A stretch of DNA of 43,323 nucleotides from a virus, in IMG/VR virus record IMGVR_UViG_3300027851_000053, positions 1-43,323 of that record. One strand, 5' to 3'. The notes beneath the pieces are model-generated. The model had not been told where the DNA came from. It saw nothing but the letters and a program-made list of their open reading frames with translations, and searched no databases. Within the stretch, counting starts at the first letter, position 1, and every line of letters begins with the position of its first letter. The position numbers were made by a program, and so were the translations under genes. Below, piece by piece: positions 21,835 to 30,204 of the stretch.

Positions 21835-22187
21835 GTCATCAACTCGAAAGCATTTAATATTCTTGCCCATTGATCATCACTGCAATCCAGTTGACCAATA
21901 AGTATCTTCTTCATAGTCGGCGCTGACATTTCAGACAACACCGCTAACTTCATGTATGAGTGATCTTCACAAAACTCGTTAAGTAATTCACGTCTGCGGT
22001 TTGATGCATTGCGCTTGTTTTTATCGTTAAGCATCTTCTCGATAACAGGCTTAAAAACATCATCAACGCCAGTGGAAAATGATTTCACAACACGTTTTAC
22101 AACGCACACTTCAAAATGAGGTCTGCCTAGTTGGTTTGCATATTCAACCATGCATTGTCTTATTAGGGTTGGGTTTGGTTTGTTCAT
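21831..22187 (-). CDS. Hypothetical protein with C-terminal HTH
   Basis: A 118-residue basic protein. The N-terminal half is helical (IRQCMVEYANQLGRPHFEVCVVKRVV); the C-terminal half (NEFCEDHSYMKLAVLSEMSAPTMKKILIGQ) fits an XRE-like HTH. It shares this HTH-like layout with the next gene, perhaps by duplication. Likely a DNA-binding early protein. Confidence 0.6.
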   Translation of the reverse strand: MNKPNPTLIRQCMVEYANQLGRPHFEVCVVKRVVKSFSTGVDDVFKPVIEKMLNDKNKRNASNRRRELLNEFCEDHSYMKLAVLSEMSAPTMKKILIGQLDCSDDQWARILNAFELMT

Positions 22188-22195
22188 ACCCGCAC

Positions 22196-22723
22196 CTATG
22201 AGTTAAGTTCAACAGCTCGGATTGCTGTATCAACGATATTCTGCAAATCCTCCATCATGTCCTTGTGTCCACGTTTGCCCGCACATAAGGCTTTTTTAAC
22301 AATATGCTGTAAGCATGGGTCTGTTACATCAAACAGCTTTAAAACGGTGTATACGTCAATCTCAGTGATGTTTGATACATCTTTGAAATAGTGGCGGTGT
22401 TTCCGCACCTGTTCAATCTCCGCGTATTGGTCGTTTAACGTAGTTTCAGGAGTTAAGAACGGCTCGTCTTGATCTTGATTAACCATATCTCGGAGTTCTT
22501 GTAGGGTGATTTCTTTGTTTCTATTTTTAATAAAACTGGAATGTGATTCAATTCTCCCAAATGTCATATCTTTTGATCTAGGATATGCATAAAGATACGG
22601 CATATTTAAATAACGCACCTCCTTTGTCCCACCACAATTCCAACCATAGCCAAGACTAAAAAGTAATTCTTGCGCCTGCTTTCTCTGCTCTACGGTTTCG
22701 CATTTAATTTTTAAACCTTCCAT
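22196..22723 (-). CDS. Early hypothetical protein with DUF3310-like helical C-terminus
   Basis: A 175-residue protein. N-terminal alpha/beta part (KIKCETVEQRKQAQELLFSLGYGWNCGG). The C-terminal part ITEIDVYTVLKLFDVTDPCLQHIVKKALCAGKRGHKDMMEDL is a helical unit often found in phage proteins, for example at the end of DUF3310 or kinase-like proteins. The ATG at 22723 overlaps the previous stop (TGATG); a GTG at 22726 is the alternative. Function unknown. Confidence 0.7.
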   Translation of the reverse strand: MEGLKIKCETVEQRKQAQELLFSLGYGWNCGGTKEVRYLNMPYLYAYPRSKDMTFGRIESHSSFIKNRNKEITLQELRDMVNQDQDEPFLTPETTLNDQYAEIEQVRKHRHYFKDVSNITEIDVYTVLKLFDVTDPCLQHIVKKALCAGKRGHKDMMEDLQNIVDTAIRAVELNS

Positions 22724-22911
22724 CACTTCCCGCCTTTTAAATTTTGCTTAACTTTGCGCCAATCCATATAGATTCTGCACGCTTCCAGTGTCTTTGATGT
22801 TTTAATGCCTTTCACATAAGCCGATCTTAACTGCATAACATCCGCATAACTCATGTCGTAACACCATCCGTTCGGTGTATCGTACTTCCGATACTTCTTA
22901 AACTCTGCCAT
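22723..22911 (-). CDS. First gene of the PE1 early operon, hypothetical
   Basis: A 62-residue basic protein: MAEFKKYRKYDTPNGWCYDMSYADVMQLRSAYVKGIKTSKTLEACRIY. Helical; no family recognised. It is the first ORF after promoter PE1 and is coupled to the next gene. Confidence 0.65.
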   Translation of the reverse strand: MAEFKKYRKYDTPNGWCYDMSYADVMQLRSAYVKGIKTSKTLEACRIYMDWRKVKQNLKGGK

Positions 22912-22921
22912 TTTCTTCTCA

Positions 22922-22984
22922 TTTGTTTCGATAGAACAAATATAATAATTTTTATAAAAACAATCAAATCATATTTCTAATATA
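22922..22984 (-). promoter_or_regulatory. Early promoter PE1
   Basis: Minus strand: box TATATTAGAAATATGATTTG (22984-22965), -35 TTGATT (22967-22962), 17 bases, -10 TATATT (22944-22939), then TATCGAAACAAA (22933-22922). The box and UTR motif have the same 51-base spacing as PE2. An imperfect palindrome TTTGTT/AACAAA surrounds the UTR motif. Confidence 0.8.
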
Positions 22985-23003
22985 GATATTTATTTTACTT
23001 ATA

Positions 23004-23036
23004 TAAAAAAACCCCGATCATGGATGTGGTCGGGGC
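23004..23036 (-). terminator. Intrinsic terminator after 23239..23084
   Basis: Minus strand CCCCGA (23035-23030) pairs with TCGGGG (23017-23012), followed by seven U. It ends the helicase/nuclease transcript before PE1. Confidence 0.85.
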
Positions 23037-23083
23037 GTAAACGAGTAGTGATCTGATTAATATATAGGATACCAAGCAATACT

Positions 23084-23239
23084 TCAATACTTCTCATAAT
23101 CCTTGGCGAAAACCCAAGTGAATGCAATTCTTCCAACACCTAGCATCCATTCACCATCTTTAAACTTGATTCGTCTAATTTGAATCACCTTTCCCTCCAC
23201 CCTACTTCTTGCTAATTGTCCTACTTTAAAATTAGTCAT
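23084..23239 (-). CDS. Hypothetical small protein
   Basis: A 51-residue basic protein: MTNFKVGQLARSRVEGKVIQIRRIKFKDGEWMLGVGRI. A small beta barrel (SH3/KOW-like) is likely from VGQLARSRVEGKVIQI. Terminator downstream; a weak SD (GGA) about 11 bases upstream. Possibly a nucleic-acid binder. No family recognised. Confidence 0.6.
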   Translation of the reverse strand: MTNFKVGQLARSRVEGKVIQIRRIKFKDGEWMLGVGRIAFTWVFAKDYEKY

Positions 23240-23335
23240 TTCTTTATCCGTTTATTGCGATATTTAGCCACTATTATGATGCTTTAAATGTGCTGCATAT
23301 ATCTGTTTTTTTGCGTTTACAATTCAGTTACAAAA

Positions 23336-23385
23336 CACGACAGTTTGGGGTATTTCTCTATATAATATTATACGAAACTGTCGTG
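23336..23385. repeat. Inverted-repeat element with 28-bp core, copy A
   Basis: CACGACAGTTT (23336-23346) and AAACTGTCGTG (23375-23385), 11-bp perfect arms, enclose a 28-base core containing GTATTTCTCTATATAATATT. The arms differ from copies B-D yet remain complementary. The intergenic stretch 23240-23552 holds copies A-C and no supported gene. Confidence 0.8.
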
Positions 23386-23437
23386 CTGAAGATCAGAATA
23401 GTGCTTCGTTTATCTCCCTCCTTTCTATCCGTTTTTG

Positions 23438-23483
23438 TGCCACTTAGCCTATTTGTCTTTAATATAATATCTAGTAAGTGGCA
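23438..23483. repeat. Inverted-repeat element with 28-bp core, copy B
   Basis: TGCCACTTA / TAAGTGGCA arms (9 bp) around a 28-base core with TATTTGTCTTTAATATAATA. Same orientation as A and C. Confidence 0.8.
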
Positions 23484-23516
23484 TATAGAGGGTATTTATC
23501 TAATATATAAATTATA

Positions 23517-23562
23517 TGCCACTTAGGGTATTTCTCTTTAATATAATAGTAGCTAAGTGGCA
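23517..23562. repeat. Inverted-repeat element with 28-bp core, copy C
   Basis: TGCCACTTA / TAAGTGGCA arms around a 28-base core with GTATTTCTCTTTAATATAAT. The right arm overlaps the last codons of the VRR-NUC gene. Confidence 0.8.
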
Positions 23563-23963
23563 CAAGATTGTAGTTTTAGCCAATGTTCAAAAGCATCTTT
23601 TGCGCCTTGATAACCAACCGCCAAACAAACAAATGCACCTTGCTGTTGCGCCTGCTGTAAAAACTCCAATTGACCATCTTCAAAACGACATGAATTGTCT
23701 TTTTTGATCTCCATGCATAGTGTTGGATTTCCGATCACAATTAAATCAGATACACCCTTGGTTAATCCTTTCGCCTTATCTGCTCTGATTTGACCTGTAG
23801 TGCGCTTAGATTCATTTTTAACGTGAAAGGCTACTAGTCCATAGGTAGATGGGTAATCGTTCCGTATGCGCGAAATTAGACTACTTAAAACGTAATCCTC
23901 TGCGGGGTTCGATGTGGATTTCGGTAAATCGCCAAATTTAGGTAGCCATGCTGTGGTTTTCAT
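23553..23963 (-). CDS. VRR-NUC domain nuclease
   Basis: A 136-residue protein: SNPAEDYVLSSLISRIR, AFHVKNESKRTTGQI, GVSDLIVIGNPTLCMEIKKDN, then QLEFLQQAQQQGAFVCLAVG. The G-x-SDL ... EIK order is the PD-(D/E)xK core of VRR-NUC enzymes, which cut structured DNA. It overlaps the helicase gene by 4 bases; helicase and nuclease probably act together, for example in branch processing or replication restart. Confidence 0.88.
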   Translation of the reverse strand: MKTTAWLPKFGDLPKSTSNPAEDYVLSSLISRIRNDYPSTYGLVAFHVKNESKRTTGQIRADKAKGLTKGVSDLIVIGNPTLCMEIKKDNSCRFEDGQLEFLQQAQQQGAFVCLAVGYQGAKDAFEHWLKLQSCAT

Positions 23964-25729
23964 CTAACAATGTCCTCTTGTCTGTTAAAGTCTACGACAG
24001 TAAAAAAATCTGTCTTGCTGCTCTTTTTGTATGAAACGGTTTTTGGCTTAAAGTTATTATCTGAAAGCATCTCATAAAACCGCTTATTCACTCGGTCACT
24101 GAAAAACGCCACAAAATCCCGATACGGAGTTTTAAAAAAGACTTTAAACATTGGGTTGCCTGACTTCGACATTGTGGCACGCTTCGACATGCGTACAATG
24201 GTGTCGGTTTGGATTTGGGAAAGGTCGTTTTTATAATCCAGTGTTGTGCCTACAAGCTTATTGTTTGGGTCAATCAATAGCTTTTTGCATGATCCGCATT
24301 TACGCGCTGCGATGTCATTCTCAGCACCGCATTCCTGACATTCTTTGTAATCCCAAAAGAACGTACAGCGCTCAAAATTGTTTAAACCACGTTCTTCAAC
24401 ATGGGTGCAACGTCTGCCAAAATGAGCGGGGTACTGTTTCCCATCATCAAAAACATAGCGCTCGCCATCCAAATTTAAAAAGAATCCTTGCGCGTCATAA
24501 ACCATCTTGTCGGGGTTTGGTCGCAGCGTGAAAGTATTTGTATAACTGCATTGCGGACAGGTGAAATCGTCTTTAATTTTCGGCTTGTCTTTGTATGCCT
24601 GAATTTGTGGCTCAAATAAATTGCCATCGGGGAAAAAGCGCTCGATGTTGCCTGCATAATCCAAAATGAGCGCGTCCTCTTTGCCGTCAAATAAACGCAA
24701 ACCACGCCCTATAATCTGGATCAGCAATGATGCCGAATCTGTGGCCCGTAGAATTGCAATCAATGAAACATGAGGGGCGTCAAAACCAGTGCACAGAACC
24801 GCCACGTTCACCAAGTATTTAATCTTTTGCGCTTTAAAATCTGCGATAATTTGTCTACGTTCTTTCTTTGCTGTGTCACCAGTGACCAATGCTGAATTAT
24901 AAGACGGCAGGCTGGCCATGATTTCTTTTGCATGATCCACGGTAGACGCAAAAAACATAACGCCTTTGTCTTGTCGAATATTGGCTTGATTGATCACATC
25001 TGCAACAATGCCCGCTGTCTTTTTACCATGCCCGACAAATGCTTCATCAATGGATGCCTGATCAAACTGGCCATTCGCTTTCACTTGGATATTTTCCGTG
25101 TTGTACTTCTCGGCATGGATTTTTCCGACAACTGGTTTTGTTAGGTATCCAAGGCTCACAAGGTATTCACCGCCTACCGTGTATAGGCGCTTTTTAAAGT
25201 ATGGGCTAACTGATTCCTCCATAAGCTGTCCGTGCTCATTCATTTCGTAAATGTAGCCAGTGCCTAAACGAAATGGGGTAGCAGACATACCAAGCACGCG
25301 GATATTAGGATTTCCTTGTTGCATGTCCTTAATGATCTTTTTAATCGTTGGTGTAATGCGGTGGCATTCGTCTAAAATAACCGTGCTGTATTGTTCGCCT
25401 ACTTCCAGCGCCTTACTCTTAAAACTGCCCTCAGTCGCAAATACAACATCATGGCGCAGGCTTTTACCGATTGAAGCTGAATAAATTGAAGCTTCATTTC
25501 CAGTAAGTAAATATTTTTCATGGTTTTGCTGCACAAGTTCCGATGACGGGCACAAGCACAAAACTTTTTTACCCGATAAGCCTGTCATGATCCGCGCGAT
25601 TTCAGCGCAAATAATGCTCTTGCCCGACCCAGTTGCTAACTCTAGCATTGCAGGGAATGAGTTTTTACGCATGTATTTTATGGCAAGATCAACGGCTTCT
25701 TGTTGGTATGGTCGAAGTGTGTAGCTCAT
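23960..25729 (-). CDS. SF2 DNA helicase (DEAD/DECH-type) with zinc ribbons
   Basis: A 589-residue protein: LRPYQQEAVD; Walker A LATGSGKS at about 31-38; DECH at about 121; MSATPFR; helicase C motifs including CTGFDAPHVS and QIIGRGLRLF near 345. After residue 380 come two Cys clusters (CPQCSYTN; CQECGAENDIAARKCGSCKK), likely zinc ribbons, and a unique C-terminal domain. Typical of phage RecG/UvsW-like annotated helicases. A role in replication or recombination is likely. ATGA overlaps at both ends. Confidence 0.92.
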   Translation of the reverse strand: MSYTLRPYQQEAVDLAIKYMRKNSFPAMLELATGSGKSIICAEIARIMTGLSGKKVLCLCPSSELVQQNHEKYLLTGNEASIYSASIGKSLRHDVVFATEGSFKSKALEVGEQYSTVILDECHRITPTIKKIIKDMQQGNPNIRVLGMSATPFRLGTGYIYEMNEHGQLMEESVSPYFKKRLYTVGGEYLVSLGYLTKPVVGKIHAEKYNTENIQVKANGQFDQASIDEAFVGHGKKTAGIVADVINQANIRQDKGVMFFASTVDHAKEIMASLPSYNSALVTGDTAKKERRQIIADFKAQKIKYLVNVAVLCTGFDAPHVSLIAILRATDSASLLIQIIGRGLRLFDGKEDALILDYAGNIERFFPDGNLFEPQIQAYKDKPKIKDDFTCPQCSYTNTFTLRPNPDKMVYDAQGFFLNLDGERYVFDDGKQYPAHFGRRCTHVEERGLNNFERCTFFWDYKECQECGAENDIAARKCGSCKKLLIDPNNKLVGTTLDYKNDLSQIQTDTIVRMSKRATMSKSGNPMFKVFFKTPYRDFVAFFSDRVNKRFYEMLSDNNFKPKTVSYKKSSKTDFFTVVDFNRQEDIVR

Positions 25730-25977
25730 GACTGGCGCTCCACAACCCGTAAAAACAATCTGCCTTTGCTATTCTCAATAACAAGCTTAAACGCATGACC
25801 ACACTCACAATGTAGCTCCAACTCTGTTATGCTGCATTTAACCAAAGCAGACTTTTGATGTAGTCCGCCATGATTACTGCATTTCGTGCATAACACCATT
25901 TCGCATTTATCGTCATATTTTTTAGTTATCAATTTAATCTCCAGTGAATCACTACTCGAAGTGCTAGTATATTGCAT
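25726..25977 (-). CDS. Small zinc-ribbon-like protein
   Basis: An 83-residue protein: N-terminal Ser/Thr-rich stretch, MVLCTKCSNHGGLHQKSALVKC, and ELHCECGHAFKLVIENSKGRLFLRV. Two Cys-x2-Cys-type pairs suggest one zinc site. First gene of the helicase operon, divergent from the HTH gene. It has no clear SD, so the start is uncertain. Confidence 0.6.
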   Translation of the reverse strand: MQYTSTSSSDSLEIKLITKKYDDKCEMVLCTKCSNHGGLHQKSALVKCSITELELHCECGHAFKLVIENSKGRLFLRVVERQS

Positions 25978-26003
25978 TTTTCAGGTTTATGTAATATATT
26001 ACA
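25972..26003 (+). promoter_or_regulatory. Plus-strand promoter with palindromic operator
   Basis: -35 TTGCAT (25972-25977), 17 bases, -10 TATATT (25995-26000). The perfect 14-bp palindrome TGTAATATATTACA (25990-26003) covers the -10, as expected for a site bound by the HTH protein encoded next. A divergent promoter for 25977 may share it. Confidence 0.7.
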
Positions 26004-26024
26004 AAAACAATTTAGGAGTATGTG

Positions 26025-26219
26025 ATGTTATCCCTACAAGAAATAATAGAAAAACTAAAGATTTTAAGTTGTCTTGAACTGCAAGAAATGGCGCACTCAA
26101 TTGATGTAAGTTATGACACGCTTATTTCAATTCGCATCGGTCGAGCATCGAACCCGCGCCTTAATACTCTCATTGCAATTTCAGGATATTTAAAAGATGA
26201 ATCACAACGCTCTAACTAA
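26025..26219 (+). CDS. Small Cro-like HTH repressor
   Basis: A 64-residue protein: LQEIIEKLKILSCLELQEMAHSIDVSYDTLISIRIGRASNPRLNTLIAISGYL. The whole sequence is one XRE-type HTH domain. ATG 26025 has AGGAG 6 bases upstream (a GTG at 26022 is possible). Paralog of 30375..30205, sharing the pattern KL-x-8-E ... Y-T-[LV] ... GR-x-x-NP-x-x-NT. Probably represses its own promoter and the divergent operon. Confidence 0.8.
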   Translation: MLSLQEIIEKLKILSCLELQEMAHSIDVSYDTLISIRIGRASNPRLNTLIAISGYLKDESQRSN

Positions 26220-29200
26220 TGAGCAGATACGTCTAGCACTCTCATATTGCGATGTTGAAGATCAAGAAATATGGGTGATGTGTGGCATGGCTGTCAAATC
26301 CGAACTCGGTGAAGCGGGGCGGGAGATGTGGCTAGACTGGTCTGCAACAGGCTCAAGCTTTAAATTAAAAGAAGCATTAACACGCTGGAAGTCTTTTAAT
26401 ATGTCGGGGCGTGTCCGCATCGGCTCTTTGATTTTTGAAGCGCAGAAGTACGGTTTCAAACTGGAAAAAGATGCGCCTAAAGTATCTCCGCATGTTCAAG
26501 AACAACGTAGACTAGCACGCCTTGAAGCGGAACGACTTGCGAAAATCGAAGAACAAAAAACACTTGAGTTACAAGCCGAAAAAGCCAAAACAGCGTCTTA
26601 TATATGGCGCAAGGCTAAACCGTGCGAATCACATCCATATCTAGTTAAAAAGGATGTTTTGGCGCATGGCCTACGTGTAGACGAACAAGGCAGTTTAATT
26701 GTGCCTATGGCTTACCGTGGGCGCATAACATCGTTGCAATTCATCAATGCCGATGGTGAAAAAAAGATGATGTATGGTGCTAAAAAGTCAGGCTCGTATT
26801 ATCGAATCGGAAACGAAACCGACTGCATTCTAATTTGCGAGGGATGGGCAACTGGCGCAACACTTCACGAAGCAACACAGCTATGCGTATATATCGCATT
26901 CGATAGTGGTAACTTACTGAATGTGGCGAAAGAAGTCCGTAAGCAATTCCCATTGCATAAAATTATTATCTGTGCCGATAACGACCAATACAAAAAAACG
27001 AATACTGGTATCAAGGCAGCGGAAAAAACCGCATGTGCTATTGATGCAGACATCATCTACCCGATTTTTAAAGACGTATCAAGCAAGCCGACCGACTTCA
27101 ACGACCTGTATATGTTGGAGGGCTATAGTCCGATTATCGATTTAATCAATCCGCTATGCAGTCGCCTATACAATCCAAAGCCTAAACAGTGTGAGCAGTT
27201 TGACGCATTCAAACTAAGCTTTATCGAGAATGCAGAAGATACGCTCGAAACTAGCATTGATCCGCTTGCTGTAGCCTGTGCAGGCTTAACTGTTGCAATG
27301 CGTATGTCTGAAAACGTGCCTGCATTTGTTTCTATTGAGCAGATCCGCAAGCACCTAGACCATCCGCTAATCCACCACAACACACACCGTTCTATTATGT
27401 GTCGTGTGCATTATGCGATCCAAAACCGTAAGCGCCGTGCAATGACCGCGATTAAGCCTGTGTCTTGGAATAAACACAATCATACTGTAGTGGCGTCGCT
27501 AGATGAAGCTGACCTGTCAGCACCAATTAATGTGATCTTTGCGCCTATGGGTTCGGGCAAGACCAAAAAAGTCATTAAGCCATTTTCGGAAAGTGTCGAT
27601 AGTTTTGTTGCAGTAGCGCACCGCCGTAGCTTGATTTCTGATTTATCCGAAACGCTGAGCATTAAAAGCTATGACGACAGCAATGCAAACCAAGCCGACA
27701 AGCTGGCAATATGCCTGCCGTCTACTCAATCGATTGGTTTTCGCAGTTTTATTAAATCAGTGAGCAATATTGCGATTGATGAAATCAGCCAAAATATCCG
27801 CTTCACCGCATCAAAGGAATGCAAGGTAATCGGTAGCAACCAAGAGGATATTTTTAACGGCTTGCGCACACTGGTAAACGAATGCAAAAAAGTCGTTGTA
27901 TGTGATGCATCCATTGATCAAACCACAATTGATTTCTTGGAAACTGCACGACCTGACGAGCAACTAAACATCATTGAGCAAGTACCGAATAATCGCGGGC
28001 GTGAATGCTATATCTATACTGAACGCGCAGACTTTTTAACTAAAGTACAACTGGAGCTAGAAGCAGGCGGCAAGGTGTGGCTTGCGGTTGAATCTGCAAT
28101 CAAAGCCGAAGTGCTTGCCGAAATGTTCAAAAAGTACAATCTGATTGCGATTACATCCAAAAACAGCAAAAACAAAAAGATTAAACAGTTTCTTGAAAAC
28201 GTGAATGAAGAATCAAGAAAATATGATCTTGTGATTGCATCCCCTGCTATATCGAGTGGCGTGTCTGTTGAACATAAAAAACCGCTACTAGATGAAAACG
28301 GGCAGCAAGTCTATGACGAGGAAGGTAAGCCGATTTTTATTTTTGATCCACACTTCACCATGATCGCAGGCATGGCATCAGGTCATAGCATTTGCTTTAG
28401 TGACTTTGCGCAGATGTTAGGGCGTGTACGCTATGTTGATACTATGCACGTATGTTTGCAGAAGAACACGCACCGTTACGAGCAAGTGACCACATCGTCA
28501 ATTCTGACTGGTCTTAGACAAGCATCGGCACTTGAGGGTGAAACACTAAAAGAAAACGATTTCACGCGATTTAAAGCGCATATTGACATTGTAGAACAAG
28601 AATACCGCGCAGACTTCGCTAACGGTTTTATATGGTTCATGCAGTATTATTGCTTTGATGTTAAGGCGGGCAAAGTGTCAAGCCCCGACTATCTGCTGAA
28701 TGAAAAAATGAAAGAGATTTCAAAGGAGCTGAAAGAAAACCATCGACTAGGTATCAAGCTTGCTAAAAAAATCAGCAAAGACGAAGCGAAAACATTAGAT
28801 GAAAAACAAAGCCTAACCGATGATGAAGAAAAACAGCTAATTGCCTACAAGCTTCGCGTATCTTTCAATTTTGGCTTAGGTCACGATATTAACGATCTTG
28901 ACTTGGATATGTTTGAAAACATGCCAAAGGTTGACAGGTTCGCACGTGTTCTTGGATTAACCCATCCGACCGATGACGCAGACGCGAACATTGCATTAAG
29001 ACGATTCGAGAAAGCGCAAGTGAAAGCGACTGCTAATATTTTTGATGGCATCGACTTTAACAAGATCACAAGCGAAGATTGCGACAAGATATTCGACCGC
29101 ATATCTAGCAATGACACGCGGTTTCTATATTCATCATTGAAATTAATTCCAAGCGCATACGGCAAATGGCAAGAAGATAAGTCGGGAAATTTGAAGCCAT

Positions 29201-29367
29201 ATCCAAAACCAAAGATTACAACAAAGCCAGTTGCTACCGTATTGGATAAGTTCGGCTTAGGGTGGAAGCGCTCAGGCAATGGCTCAAGATTCTATCGTGT
29301 AAATGAATGCGACCTTGAAAACATGACGCGCTATGCAAAAAGCAGATATGAAAAAGCCCTCAATTAG
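26197..29367 (+). CDS. Primase-helicase: PriCT-2, Toprim and oriBP-like SF2 helicase
   Basis: A 1056-residue protein. Residues ~1-90 are PriCT-2-like (ALSYCDVEDQEIWVMCGMAVKSEL). Residues ~110-300 are a primase core with Toprim: CILICEGWATGATLHEA, then IIICADNDQ and KPTDFNDLY. The rest is an SF2 helicase: Walker A FAPMGSGKTKK near 450, Walker B IAIDEIS near 526, ISSGVSVE, and motif VI QMLGRVRYVD near 740, like origin-binding helicases. It overlaps the HTH gene by 23 bases. Likely the replication initiator, priming and unwinding in one chain. Confidence 0.9.
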   Translation: MNHNALTNEQIRLALSYCDVEDQEIWVMCGMAVKSELGEAGREMWLDWSATGSSFKLKEALTRWKSFNMSGRVRIGSLIFEAQKYGFKLEKDAPKVSPHVQEQRRLARLEAERLAKIEEQKTLELQAEKAKTASYIWRKAKPCESHPYLVKKDVLAHGLRVDEQGSLIVPMAYRGRITSLQFINADGEKKMMYGAKKSGSYYRIGNETDCILICEGWATGATLHEATQLCVYIAFDSGNLLNVAKEVRKQFPLHKIIICADNDQYKKTNTGIKAAEKTACAIDADIIYPIFKDVSSKPTDFNDLYMLEGYSPIIDLINPLCSRLYNPKPKQCEQFDAFKLSFIENAEDTLETSIDPLAVACAGLTVAMRMSENVPAFVSIEQIRKHLDHPLIHHNTHRSIMCRVHYAIQNRKRRAMTAIKPVSWNKHNHTVVASLDEADLSAPINVIFAPMGSGKTKKVIKPFSESVDSFVAVAHRRSLISDLSETLSIKSYDDSNANQADKLAICLPSTQSIGFRSFIKSVSNIAIDEISQNIRFTASKECKVIGSNQEDIFNGLRTLVNECKKVVVCDASIDQTTIDFLETARPDEQLNIIEQVPNNRGRECYIYTERADFLTKVQLELEAGGKVWLAVESAIKAEVLAEMFKKYNLIAITSKNSKNKKIKQFLENVNEESRKYDLVIASPAISSGVSVEHKKPLLDENGQQVYDEEGKPIFIFDPHFTMIAGMASGHSICFSDFAQMLGRVRYVDTMHVCLQKNTHRYEQVTTSSILTGLRQASALEGETLKENDFTRFKAHIDIVEQEYRADFANGFIWFMQYYCFDVKAGKVSSPDYLLNEKMKEISKELKENHRLGIKLAKKISKDEAKTLDEKQSLTDDEEKQLIAYKLRVSFNFGLGHDINDLDLDMFENMPKVDRFARVLGLTHPTDDADANIALRRFEKAQVKATANIFDGIDFNKITSEDCDKIFDRISSNDTRFLYSSLKLIPSAYGKWQEDKSGNLKPYPKPKITTKPVATVLDKFGLGWKRSGNGSRFYRVNECDLENMTRYAKSRYEKALN

Positions 29368-29372
29368 AGGGC
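29351..29372 (-). terminator. Intrinsic terminator between convergent genes
   Basis: Minus strand GCCCTC-TAATT-GAGGGC plus UUUUU, overlapping the stop codons of both 29542..29360 and 26197..29367. The plus strand lacks a U-run, so it works mainly for the minus-strand transcript. Confidence 0.8.
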
Positions 29373-29542
29373 ATCATACCAATTGGGGTATTTTCGCAAT
29401 TAATGCACCAAGTACACCATACTGGTTTTAATTTCCTAAACTGGCTCGGCTCTTTTAATTTCCCGCATCGGTGGCAGCGGATCATAAAACCCGCGCCACA
29501 CATAATTTTTTCATAGTCTACGCCCTGCTTTGATTTCTGCAT
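29360..29542 (-). CDS. Small zinc-ribbon protein
   Basis: A 60-residue protein ending RCHRCGKLKEPSQFRKLKPVWCTWCINC: two Cys-x2-Cys pairs, a zinc ribbon as in HNH-type or phage transcription factors, without catalytic residues. It overlaps the previous gene by 32 bases; a start at ATG 29485 (MIRCHRCGK) is also plausible. Last gene of the early operon. Confidence 0.6.
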   Translation of the reverse strand: MQKSKQGVDYEKIMCGAGFMIRCHRCGKLKEPSQFRKLKPVWCTWCINCENTPIGMMPSN

Positions 29543-29807
29543 CGGTGGCGTGTCTAACGCAGGGGAATTTATACGGAAACCCCTGATAGTCTAGCACCGC
29601 TCCACCGCTTGGCGATGTGCTGATAACAACTCTAACGTGTGCATGTTTTATTTTTGGATTGGTTTTTACAACATAATCCCCAATCTCAAAAATGTTGTTC
29701 TGGCGGCGGTATTCGAGAAGCTGATTATTCAGGAAGTCATCAAAACCCCATTTCTCTCCCTCGGCTTTTGCAGCTTCATACCCGCCCAATTGTTCAATTA
29801 AATTCAT
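29511..29807 (-). CDS. Hypothetical phage accessory protein
   Basis: A 98-residue protein: MNLIEQLGGYEAAKAEGEKWGFDDFLNNQLLEYRRQNNIFEIGDYVV, then RHATDAEIKAGRRL. The last motif is often seen at the end of hypothetical proteins in Acinetobacter and related phages. SD AAGGTG. Soluble. Function unknown. Confidence 0.7.
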   Translation of the reverse strand: MNLIEQLGGYEAAKAEGEKWGFDDFLNNQLLEYRRQNNIFEIGDYVVKTNPKIKHAHVRVVISTSPSGGAVLDYQGFPYKFPCVRHATDAEIKAGRRL

Positions 29808-29816
29808 TTCAACACC

Positions 29817-30071
29817 TTATTTATGCCAAGTAATATGGATTTCTTTGTAAGCGCCGTTTTCAGCTTTATTAGCCACTTTGCCTAACTCACTCATTTCAAA
29901 ATCAGCAATACACATTGCGGAGTGAATGATAAGTAAAACATAGACAGAACCAACGCCAACAAACACTACTGGACTAATAGCACCAGTCAAGTAAAGTAAT
30001 AATGCTAAAATAGTGTAAAAATAAAACATAAGCATATGCGCCCATATTGAATCACAAATAATATTTTTCAT
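29817..30071 (-). CDS. Small membrane protein
   Basis: An 84-residue protein with two membrane helices, about 10-28 (AHMLMFYFYTILALLLYLTG) and 33-53 (SPVVFVGVGSVYVLLIIHSAM), then a hydrophilic cytoplasmic-type tail. GGGAG lies about 11 bases upstream. Function unknown. Confidence 0.65.
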   Translation of the reverse strand: MKNIICDSIWAHMLMFYFYTILALLLYLTGAISPVVFVGVGSVYVLLIIHSAMCIADFEMSELGKVANKAENGAYKEIHITWHK

Positions 30072-30074
30072 TTT

Positions 30075-30203
30075 TTAAAACTCCCGATCTTTTTTAGCCT
30101 GATACACCCGATAAACACAATCAATCAAAGCGCATACCGCAAGAAAAACAACAAACAATAATATGAAAATCACGACCACTATCGAATCTTGAAATATTGT
30201 CAT
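30075..30203 (-). CDS. 42-residue single-TM protein
   Basis: MTIFQDSIVVVIFILLFVVF and LAVCALIDCVYRVYQAKKDREF: one long membrane helix then a basic tail. It begins 1 base after the HTH gene stop (TGAAATG). Function unknown; possibly a superinfection or stress-related membrane peptide. Confidence 0.6.
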   Translation of the reverse strand: MTIFQDSIVVVIFILLFVVFLAVCALIDCVYRVYQAKKDREF

Positions 30204-30204
30204 T

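Noticed and set aside
23336-23562. CRISPR array
   Set aside because: Only three units, unequal spacing (100 and 79 bases), conserved part lies between complementary arms, no cas genes.
23336-23562. dif/XerCD recombination sites (28-bp cores)
   Set aside because: Cores lack the XerC/XerD half-site sequences; only the length matches.
29511-29807. Seventh member of the GATHY family (RHATDAEI)
   Set aside because: The motif is in a different context at the C-terminus and the rest does not match.
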